The notes beneath the pieces were generated by a model, which made no database searches, was not told the origin of the DNA, and worked only from the letters and a program-made list of their open reading frames with translations. Below are positions 1 to 6,358 of a stretch of DNA of 16,110 nucleotides, in pieces. The first letter of the stretch is position 1; each line of letters opens with the position of its first letter. This stretch comes from Chamaesiphon sp. Its GTDB lineage: Bacteria; Cyanobacteriota; Cyanobacteriia; Cyanobacteriales; Chamaesiphonaceae. The stretch spans positions 1-16,110 of the forward strand of contig JAJAZF010000050.1 in assembly GCA_026785875.1 (NCBI GenBank). Reading direction: 5' to 3'. The position numbers were made by a program, and so were the translations under genes.

Positions 1-522
1 GATATTTTCTGAGATGATACTCAAGGGTGAATTGAATTCATTGGGAAAACCAACAGCTAAATCTAAGCGAATTTCATTTAAATTATTTGCCAGGGAATGA
101 ATGTTGTTCCGCTGAAGTTTAGAGAAGGATTGAATTCGATCGTGTTGTTTTTTGATCCGTAGCATCGAGTTGACTCTAGCACGTAGTTCGAGACCATTAA
201 CGGGTTTACTCACAAAGTCATCGGCACCTGCGGCTAGACATCTGGCTAAGTCTTCTTTTCCAGCTAAGGCTGTCACCATGACGATCGGTACTGCTTGCCA
301 TTGAGACATCAGTTTGATCCGCCTACAGACTTCAAAACCATCGATACCAGGCATCATCACATCCAGCAAGATGACATCGGGGTTGAATTTCTCCAAACAG
401 GAGATGGCATCTTCGCCGCAATTGGCATAGTGTAACTCATAACTTTCACTAGGCAAAAGTGCTTCAATTACATCAAAGTTATCTGGTTCATCGTCAACGA
501 CGAGGATCGAATAGCTACTCAT
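1..522 (-). CDS. Response regulator with receiver domain and degenerate HisKA-like tail, C-terminus cut by window edge
   Basis: The gene reads leftward and runs off the window, so only the first 174 residues are visible. Residues 4-120 form a complete receiver domain: acidic pair D10/D11, phosphoacceptor D54 in LLDVMMPG, T84 and K106 in the SKPV motif. It should accept a phosphoryl group from a histidine kinase. After a helical linker, residues 159-168 (FPNEFNSPLS) resemble the H-box of cyanobacterial receiver-kinase proteins (consensus PHELxTPL), but N161 stands where the phosphorylated histidine would be. Whether an ATPase domain follows cannot be seen. An AAGGA ribosome-binding site lies five bases before the ATG. 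The gene is divergent from the large hybrid kinase at 697, so the two may be functionally linked. The receiver call is firm; the HisKA-like reading of the tail is inference. Confidence 0.88.
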   Translation of the reverse strand, partial: MSSYSILVVDDEPDNFDVIEALLPSESYELHYANCGEDAISCLEKFNPDVILLDVMMPGIDGFEVCRRIKLMSQWQAVPIVMVTALAGKEDLARCLAAGADDFVSKPVNGLELRARVNSMLRIKKQHDRIQSFSKLQRNNIHSLANNLNEIRLDLAVGFPNEFNSPLSIISENI

Positions 523-696
523 TTGATTCCTTGCTGATAGTTCTTATAGAATGCCCACTCCACTAATCAAATTAACTATTGGGTAAGGGGAAAGATTAGC
601 TCGTCAGGGAAGCACTCTCATCTGACGTTAGGATCTTGCAGACATTTTGGGTTTAATTGGGGGCACTCTAAGATATAGCAGCCTCGTCAAAAATCA
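523..696. promoter_or_regulatory. Divergent intergenic region between response regulator and hybrid kinase
   Basis: This 174-base spacer separates two divergent signalling genes and must hold the promoters of both. I find no convincing -35/-10 pair, and no Shine-Dalgarno sequence in front of the kinase ATG at 697. The call rests on gene orientation only. Confidence 0.35.
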
Positions 697-3600
697 ATGC
701 TCAACCCCATCCCGCTTCTAACTCAGTCCGAATCGATCGCGGTAATCGTCCCAGATCCGCTCGTGGTGACACCTGATACGACTGTGATGGCAGTAATCGC
801 TCGAATGAACAGCCTCCACGCTGGCTCATCAACAGAGACAGAGATCGACGATCTGACACACAGACAACGATTGGAGCGAGTACACAGTCAGGCGCGATCT
901 AGCTGCGTTCTAATTATTGAAGATGGGCGACTCCTTGGGATGCTGACAGAACGAGATGTAGTGCGGCTGATTGCCGAACAGCGGGATTTAGCTAATTTAG
1001 CGATTCGGGATGTGATGAAGTCAAATGTAGTGACCGTGCGGGCATCTGCTGTGACGGATCTAGCTGCGGCGATTGGGTTACTCGATCGACATCAGATTCG
1101 CTATTTGCCAGTTATTGAAGATGCTCTAGGGGAGATGCGCCAAGGATATGGTGTGGTGGGAATATTAACTCACGAAAGCCTCCAACATGATTTAGCTGCG
1201 GCTTTAACTACAAAAGCCGAACGGCAAAATGTCCAATTGGAATCGGTTGAGAATGTTGACGGATGCAAACAAGTAAAACTAGATCTCAGCGAGTCCCAGC
1301 AATTTCTCCAAACTGTCTTCAATACCTTCCCACTTGCGGTGTTTTGGAAGGATCGAGAATCTCGATTTTTGGGGTGCAACCAAAACTTCGCCCGAGATGC
1401 TAATTTAAACTCACCCAGCGAAATTATTGGCAAAACCGACTACGATCTACCCTGGGGAGCATTTGAAGCAGATGCTTACCGTGCCGATGATTTACAGGTA
1501 ATCGATTCAGGTATGGCAAAATTGGGAATTATCGAAACCCAGACGCGATCGGATGGTAGCTCGATCTGGATCGAAACCAACAAATTACCATTGCGTAATC
1601 TAGCTGGTGAAACCATCGGCATCATCGGGACTTATCAAGACATTACCGATCGCAAGCACACCGAAACCCAATTACACAGATTATCCGAACGGTTGTCGTT
1701 ATCACTCAAATCTGGGGCTTTTGGCTGTTGGGAGTTGGATATTGTCAAAGATTCCCTGATTTGGGACGAGCGAATGTATGAATTGTATGGCTTACAACCA
1801 GCCCAACTAGACACCGATCGCACTCAAGCTTATCAAACCTGGATCGAAGCTATCCATCCCGACGATCGCGCCGCCGCTAAAGAAAGACTAGAGCAAGCTC
1901 TGTTAGGACAAGTAGAATTCAATCCAGAATTCCGAGTCATCCATCCCGATGGGAGTATCCACTTTATCAAAGCTCATGGATTGGTGCAACGGGATGAGCG
2001 AGATCGTCCATACAGGATGATTGGGATTAACTTTGATATCAGCGCAGCCAAACGCGATGAAGCAATTCGCCAACAAACCGAAGCAACAATTCGTCAACAA
2101 GCCGAACGAGAATTCGTATTGCGAGAAATGACGCAACGGATTCGTAAATCCCTAGAGCTACCGACAATTTTTGAGACTGCGGTGCGCGAAATTCGAGAAT
2201 TCATGCGTACGGATCGGGTGGGGATCTTTAAATTCAACTCTGATTTCGACTTTGACGAGGGCGAATTCCTAGCGGAATCTGTAAGTGATGAATTTGAATC
2301 TATTTTGGGAGCGCAAATTCACGATCCTTACTTTGCCGAAAAATTGGTGCAGTACTATCAGCAAGACAAGATTAATGCTGTAGAAGATATTCATACGGCT
2401 GGATTACTCGATGGTGAAGTTCGGGTGTTGGCAAAATTTCAGGTGCGGGCAAATTTAGTGATTCCATTATTCAATGGCTCGGCTTTATGGGGTTTGCTCT
2501 GTATCCATCATTGTGCTGCACCGCGCTCTTGGCAAGCGAGCGAGATTGACTTTATCAAACACATTGCCGAACAGATCGGCATTGCCATTCAACAAGCTAC
2601 TCTCTATGAAAAAGTCCAGTTAGAACTAAGTGTCAGATGGCGGGCAGAAGAGTCGATCGCACTCCAACTCAGGCAGCAGACAACAGTAGGCGCGATCGCC
2701 CAGCAAATCCGTAATTCGTTGAGAGTAGAAGAAATTCTGGCGACGGCAACCGCGCAAGTTAAAGAATTAATGAAAGTCGATCGGGTGACTATTTTTCAGG
2801 TGTTTTCCGTTAACGGAGACTCTCCAATGCAGAATCAGAAAATTCGGGCTGTTGAAGAAGTTGTCTCACCAAAATATCCTAGTCTAGTGGAGATGAAATG
2901 GGAACGCGAACCATTTAGTAAAGAAGAAATTGAATTCTATCTACAGGGGCAACCCCGCATCGTTGTTGACGTAATGCAGGATACCTGGTCATTGCGGGTA
3001 CCAAAGCATGCGGTCATGGCACAAGTCAAGTCTAAAATTGTTGCCCCAATTTTGCTGCAATCTGGAGATAGCGAGACTGATACTTGGATCGATAACAGAG
3101 GTCAGATTCAATTATGGGGGTTACTCAGCGTCCATTCTTGCAGTTCCCACCGTTACTGGCAAGATGCCGAAGCCCGATCGCTTCAGCAAATTGCCGACCA
3201 ATTGGCGATCGCGATTCAGCAAGCAGGTCTATTCGAGCAGTTGGAACAAGAATTGGCAGAACGCAAGCAGGTAGAGACACAATTGCGCCAGAGCAACCAA
3301 CAACTAGCAGTCTCCAACCGAGAACTCGCCCGCACCACCCGACTCAAGGATGAATTTTTAGCAAATATGAGCCACGAACTCCGCACCCCGCTCAATGCGA
3401 TTTTGGGTATGTCTGAAGGATTACAAGATGGAATTTTTGGGGTCATTAACGATCGACAACATAAGTCGATCTCCCTGATTGAAAAGAGTGGCAAACACTT
3501 ACTGGCTCTAATTAGTGACATTCTCGACCTTTCCAAGATGGAAGCTAATAAATTCAAGCTCGAGTTGTCAGATATATCAGTCCAAGATCTCTGCCAAAAT

Positions 3601-4587
3601 AGTGTCTTATTTATCAAAGAACTTGCACTCAAGAAGCAAATTCGGCTGAATACCCAACTACCAGACTACCTCAAACGCATTAATATTCAGGTAGACGATC
3701 GCCGCTGTCGTCAAGTCCTCATCAATTTACTTAGCAATGCGGTTAAATTTACCCCAGAAGGTGGCACCATTACCTTGGATATCAGGGTCATTAGGGAACA
3801 GGGAATCCCATTGGTGGTCAAAAACGATCCGCCTAGCGGGTCATCCGCCACGCCACTGGAGCGGCACCACTCCAGCCACCAACCGCCGTGTCAAATTGCC
3901 TTCTCGATTACCGATACCGGAATTGGGATTGCTCCCGAAAATATGAGTAAGCTGTTCGAGTCTTTTGTCCAAATTGATAGCAGCCTCAGTCGCCAGTATG
4001 CGGGGACAGGACTGGGATTAGCATTGGTGAAGCGGATTGTCGAGATGCACGGTGGGACTGTCTCGGTTCAAAGTGAATTAGAGCGGGGCAGTTGTTTTAG
4101 AGTGTTGCTACCTTTTTGTCCGAGCGCAGAAATTGCTGTCCCATCATCATTGCCGCCCCTAGTTTATCCGCCGCTGGCAACACCTCGAGAGCCTCTAGCC
4201 ATTGAGCCGAAAGCCTTGGTGTTGGTAGTAGAAGATAATCAGGCAAATATGGAAACCATGACGGGTTACTTGAAAAGTCGTGGGTATCGCCTAATGGAAG
4301 CCATCAATGGACGTATAGCGATCGATCTGGCGAAATTACACCATCCCGATATTATTCTGATGGATATTCAGATGCCAGCTATGGACGGGTTCGCCGCGAT
4401 CTCGCAGATTCGCCAGATCCCTGAGTGTGCAACGATCCCGATCGTTGCTTTGACAGCTCTAGCTATGGCTGGCGATCTTCAAAAATGCCTAGATGCTGGA
4501 GCAAGCCACTATGTGACTAAACCTGTCAAGTTGAGTCAACTAGTAGTAACGATCGCAACACTACTCAATCCAATTAGTGTAACATAA
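697..4587 (+). CDS. Hybrid sensor histidine kinase, CBS-CBS-PAS-PAS-GAF-GAF-HisKA-HATPase-REC
   Basis: A soluble 1296-residue hybrid kinase with no membrane segment, so it should sense a cytoplasmic signal. Two CBS motifs occupy about 16-168, with a polar insertion near 42-68 inside the first; paired CBS motifs commonly bind adenosyl ligands. PAS domains lie at about 200-320 and 330-450, both ending in PAC-like strands. GAF domains lie at about 488-635 and 678-845, and neither has the Cys-His pair of bilin-binding GAFs. A coiled linker leads to HisKA with H893 in MSHELRTPLN. The ATPase has its N-box around N1010-N1014, G1 box D1073-TGIG and G2 box GTGLGL (1103-1108). Residues 1045-1064 are an unusual proline/histidine-rich insert. 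A C-terminal receiver has D1180, D1223, T1253 and K1275. All phosphorelay residues are present, so the enzyme looks active. The cognate partner is unknown; the divergent regulator at 1-522 is a candidate. Confidence 0.95.
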   Translation: MLNPIPLLTQSESIAVIVPDPLVVTPDTTVMAVIARMNSLHAGSSTETEIDDLTHRQRLERVHSQARSSCVLIIEDGRLLGMLTERDVVRLIAEQRDLANLAIRDVMKSNVVTVRASAVTDLAAAIGLLDRHQIRYLPVIEDALGEMRQGYGVVGILTHESLQHDLAAALTTKAERQNVQLESVENVDGCKQVKLDLSESQQFLQTVFNTFPLAVFWKDRESRFLGCNQNFARDANLNSPSEIIGKTDYDLPWGAFEADAYRADDLQVIDSGMAKLGIIETQTRSDGSSIWIETNKLPLRNLAGETIGIIGTYQDITDRKHTETQLHRLSERLSLSLKSGAFGCWELDIVKDSLIWDERMYELYGLQPAQLDTDRTQAYQTWIEAIHPDDRAAAKERLEQALLGQVEFNPEFRVIHPDGSIHFIKAHGLVQRDERDRPYRMIGINFDISAAKRDEAIRQQTEATIRQQAEREFVLREMTQRIRKSLELPTIFETAVREIREFMRTDRVGIFKFNSDFDFDEGEFLAESVSDEFESILGAQIHDPYFAEKLVQYYQQDKINAVEDIHTAGLLDGEVRVLAKFQVRANLVIPLFNGSALWGLLCIHHCAAPRSWQASEIDFIKHIAEQIGIAIQQATLYEKVQLELSVRWRAEESIALQLRQQTTVGAIAQQIRNSLRVEEILATATAQVKELMKVDRVTIFQVFSVNGDSPMQNQKIRAVEEVVSPKYPSLVEMKWEREPFSKEEIEFYLQGQPRIVVDVMQDTWSLRVPKHAVMAQVKSKIVAPILLQSGDSETDTWIDNRGQIQLWGLLSVHSCSSHRYWQDAEARSLQQIADQLAIAIQQAGLFEQLEQELAERKQVETQLRQSNQQLAVSNRELARTTRLKDEFLANMSHELRTPLNAILGMSEGLQDGIFGVINDRQHKSISLIEKSGKHLLALISDILDLSKMEANKFKLELSDISVQDLCQNSVLFIKELALKKQIRLNTQLPDYLKRINIQVDDRRCRQVLINLLSNAVKFTPEGGTITLDIRVIREQGIPLVVKNDPPSGSSATPLERHHSSHQPPCQIAFSITDTGIGIAPENMSKLFESFVQIDSSLSRQYAGTGLGLALVKRIVEMHGGTVSVQSELERGSCFRVLLPFCPSAEIAVPSSLPPLVYPPLATPREPLAIEPKALVLVVEDNQANMETMTGYLKSRGYRLMEAINGRIAIDLAKLHHPDIILMDIQMPAMDGFAAISQIRQIPECATIPIVALTALAMAGDLQKCLDAGASHYVTKPVKLSQLVVTIATLLNPISVT
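3826..3895. repeat. GC-rich REP-like palindromic insert inside the kinase ATPase domain
   Basis: This segment is more GC-rich than its surroundings and holds two small hairpins: CCGC/GCGG at 3829-3839 with a three-base loop, and CTGGAG/CTCCAG (3856-3861 and 3870-3875). It keeps the reading frame and encodes residues 1044-1066, rich in Pro, Ser and His, in the region between the N and G1 boxes where other kinases have a short turn. The hairpins and frame are seen directly; that this is an inserted mobile REP-type repeat is inference. Confidence 0.5.
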
Positions 4588-4668
4588 GATCGACAAGCGA
4601 TCGAACAATTACGGCGCGATCCTCAATTTGCCAAATTACCGATTATTGCACTGACAGCCCTAGACTAA
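4588..4668 (+). pseudogene. Orphan receiver-domain fragment directly after the hybrid kinase stop
   Basis: The 26 codons after the kinase TAA, in the same frame, read as a receiver-domain segment: an alpha-3 helix (AIEQLRRDPQFAKL) and beta-4 (PIIALTAL), then Asp and a TAA at 4666-4668. The kinase's own receiver has the equivalent stretch AAISQIRQIPEC followed by PIVALTAL. The fragment has no start codon, phosphoacceptor Asp or conserved Lys, so it cannot function alone. It looks like the remnant of a second receiver domain or of a neighbouring response-regulator gene, left by deletion or by recombination between receiver sequences. The homology is visible in the translation; the history is inferred. 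Confidence 0.6.
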
Positions 4669-4681
4669 TTTAGCTAGTTCG

Positions 4682-4690
4682 TGTTATACT
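4682..4690 (+). promoter_or_regulatory. Probable extended -10 promoter of tRNA-His
   Basis: TGTTATACT holds a TATACT -10 hexamer (4685-4690) preceded by a TGn extension, about 20 bases before the tRNA. The -35 region is poor (TAGACT at 4661-4666, 18-base spacing) and overlaps the orphan receiver fragment. The match is by eye only. Confidence 0.45.
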
Positions 4691-4710
4691 CGTTTATACG
4701 AATAAAGTAT

Positions 4711-4784
4711 GGCGAGCGTCGCCTAGTGGTTATGGCAGAGGTTTGTGGTGCCTCCACTCGCGGGTTCGAATCCCGTCGTTCGCC
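4711..4784 (+). tRNA. trnH: tRNA-His (GTG anticodon)
   Basis: The sequence folds into a full cloverleaf. The acceptor stem is GCGAGCG with CGTTCGC (4777-4783); the D-stem is GCC/GGC. The anticodon stem GAGGT/GCCTC encloses loop TTGTGGT with anticodon GTG at 4745-4747. The T-arm is GCGGG/CCCGT with loop TTCGAAT (4765-4771). The extra 5' G at 4711 faces C73 at 4784, the G-1:C73 pair that identifies tRNA-His. The 3' CCA is not encoded and must be added after transcription. It decodes CAC and CAU. Confidence 0.96.
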
Positions 4785-4799
4785 CTGATAATTTTATTC

Positions 4800-4837
4800 A
4801 AAACAATCCCTAGCCGATGGTTAGGGATTGTTTTCTA
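4800..4837 (+). terminator. Intrinsic terminator downstream of tRNA-His
   Basis: Arms at 4800-4815 and 4819-4834 are complementary over 16 positions with one G-T wobble, around a three-base loop. The 3' arm ends in TTTT. The stem also has an A-run on its 5' side, so it could terminate transcription in either direction and would insulate the tRNA from the TnpB element that follows. Confidence 0.85.
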
Positions 4838-5137
4838 CATATTTTCTCACGAGTGCGAACCGTTTCAACGTGTACAGCAGGAGTCCCCACCCTCAGCAGA
4901 GTGGAGCGACGCGCGGTAGCAAGGCAACTGGGCGGGTTCCCCGATCAGCAGCATAACGTAGCGGGGTGGGGAGGAATGCGCGTGAGCGACGAGTCCCACC
5001 CTTGAGCAAAACCGACTAAGCGAGCGTGGCGGGGAACCCGCCCAGCAAGCTTTCGGAAAGCGAAAGGGTTGGCGAGGAGCGAACAAATACGCCATTGAGC
5101 TGAGAAAATACCTCAATACATGAGATATGATATAGCT
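4838..5137. mobile_element. Left flank / left-end region of the TnpB element, GC-rich palindromic
   Basis: There is no credible gene in this 300-base stretch. From about 4885 to 5090 it is GC-rich and full of inverted repeats. A perfect 15-bp pair lies at 4928-4942 and 5031-5045 (CTGGGCGGGTTCCCC and its complement). A nested 9-bp pair (TCCCCACCC) lies at 4884-4892 and 4964-4972. The word CCCCACCCTC at 4885-4894 recurs at the right end of the element (6309-6318). IS200/IS605 elements have subterminal hairpins instead of terminal inverted repeats, so this is likely the left end with a REP-like repeat cluster. The exact boundary, somewhere in about 4838-4885, is not resolved. Confidence 0.5.
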
Positions 5138-6334
5138 ATGAAACAAGTCCTGACAGTATCCTGCAAGCTCCAAGTAACGCCTGAACAGGCCGCCAAAATT
5201 GACGGAACTGTTCAGGCGTTTGCTGCTGCTTGTGGATATGTGAACGAGACTGTGCAGCCGAATCTGATGAATGAATTGGCGATCCAGTCCTTGGTTTATC
5301 ACGATGTCAGAGCTAAGTTTGGGCTTTCGGCTCAGTTGGCAATCCACGCGATTAGACGGGTTTCTGGCAACAGGAAAACAGCTAAGAAGGATGGCAAGCC
5401 AGTTGGGAGTTTTGCTCCTACTAGCGCGACCTACGATGCCCGTACCTTCTCTTTTCGAGAGAAAGATTGGACTGTAAGTTTGACAACTATCGATGGTAGA
5501 GAGCGATTCTCGTTGGCTATCGGCAACTACCAGATTGGATTGCTGAAGGGACAAATTCCTAAAACAGCAACTCTGTGTAAACGCAAAGATGGTACTTACT
5601 ATCTGAATATTCAGCTTGAGTCTGTACCACCTGAACCAATCCAAGGTGACAAAGTTCTTGGTTGCGATTTGGGCAGGACTGACATTGTTGTTACCTCGGA
5701 AGGAGATAAATTTAGCGGTAAAGAAATTACCAAAATTAGAAATCATTACGCCAAGCTCAGAGCAGATCTCCAGCAAAAAGCCACGAGAGGCACGCGCAGT
5801 ACTCGACGCAGATGTCGAGAATTGTTGAAACGGTTGTCGGGTAAGGAGAAACGCTTTCAGGAATTGGTAAACCACACTATCAGCCACAGACTGGTAGCTA
5901 GGGCGAAGTTGAGTAAACAAGCTATTGCTTTGGAAGACTTGACCGGAATTAGAGAGCGCACTAATAGCCTTCCACGTTCTAAGAAGGAGCGGAGACTTAG
6001 CAATAGCTGGGCGTTCTTTCAGTTGCGGCAATTCTTGATTTACAAAGCGATAAAACATGGCGTAAAAATCTTGTTTATCGATCCTAGATATACGTCGCAA
6101 ACTTGCCACAATTGCAACCATATCCACCCTGTTCGGGGTGAGTCTTATCGAAAAGGGAAGAAGTTTGAGTGTGGACATTGTGGCTATATTGGCGATGCTG
6201 ACTATAACGGAGCGAAAAATATTTCGGCTCTTGGGGTTGTTGTAAACCAGCCTAAAGGTTCGGGGCTTTGTTGTTCTTTGAACAGCGATGTCTCAGGGCT
6301 ATTGAAAGCCCCACCCTCGTTCATGAGCGCGTAG
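5138..6334 (+). CDS. tnpB: TnpB, RNA-guided nuclease of an IS200/IS605 (IS1341-type) element
   Basis: An intact 398-residue OrfB/TnpB protein. The start is placed at the ATG at 5138 (MKQVLTVSCKL), because TnpB proteins usually begin just before this beta strand; an ATG six codons upstream (5120) is also in frame. RuvC residues are present: D177 (VLGCDLG), E266 (ALEDLTGI) and the Asp of the DADYNGAKN motif (D353/D355). A four-cysteine zinc ribbon (CxxC at 323/326 and 345/348) lies between the last two. TnpB proteins are omega-RNA-guided DNA endonucleases that help keep the transposon at its site. No tnpA transposase gene lies in the window, so the element would need a transposase acting in trans. 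The stop codon sits in the loop of the right-end hairpin. No clear Shine-Dalgarno sequence precedes the start. Antisense to it is a long open frame that I treat as a shadow. Confidence 0.95.
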   Translation: MKQVLTVSCKLQVTPEQAAKIDGTVQAFAAACGYVNETVQPNLMNELAIQSLVYHDVRAKFGLSAQLAIHAIRRVSGNRKTAKKDGKPVGSFAPTSATYDARTFSFREKDWTVSLTTIDGRERFSLAIGNYQIGLLKGQIPKTATLCKRKDGTYYLNIQLESVPPEPIQGDKVLGCDLGRTDIVVTSEGDKFSGKEITKIRNHYAKLRADLQQKATRGTRSTRRRCRELLKRLSGKEKRFQELVNHTISHRLVARAKLSKQAIALEDLTGIRERTNSLPRSKKERRLSNSWAFFQLRQFLIYKAIKHGVKILFIDPRYTSQTCHNCNHIHPVRGESYRKGKKFECGHCGYIGDADYNGAKNISALGVVVNQPKGSGLCCSLNSDVSGLLKAPPSFMSA

Positions 6335-6356
6335 CGCGATTGAACAGGGTGGGGTA
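6262..6356 (+). ncRNA. Putative omega RNA scaffold and right end of the TnpB element
   Basis: The 3' end of tnpB and the bases after it form overlapping stems. GGGGCTTT (6262-6269) pairs with AAAGCCCC (6305-6312). CCCCACCCT (6309-6317) pairs with AGGGTGGGG (6346-6354), extended inward by GTTCA/TGAAC and a CGCG/CGCG tip. The two stems share 6309-6312, giving competing or pseudoknot-like folds. Known omega RNAs start inside the tnpB 3' coding region and run through the right end, with the guide taken from the flanking DNA. The stems are visible; expression, the 5' end and the exact 3' boundary are inferred. The outer hairpin could also terminate both convergent genes. Confidence 0.5.
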
Positions 6357-6358
6357 GT

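Noticed and set aside
4711..4784. tRNA-His as an integration site for an island
   Set aside because: No integrase gene is present and I found no duplicated tRNA 3' end downstream. The neighbouring mobile element is a TnpB type, which does not integrate at tRNA genes by site-specific recombination.
4817..5005. 62-codon plus-strand frame starting in the tRNA terminator
   Set aside because: It starts inside the terminator stem and runs through the palindromic left flank of the TnpB element, with no ribosome-binding site and no recognisable motif.
4865..6178. 437-codon open frame on the minus strand across tnpB and its upstream region
   Set aside because: It lies antisense to an intact tnpB with all catalytic motifs, runs through the palindromic left flank, and its translation shows no recognisable domain and a Ser/Leu/Arg-rich shadow composition.
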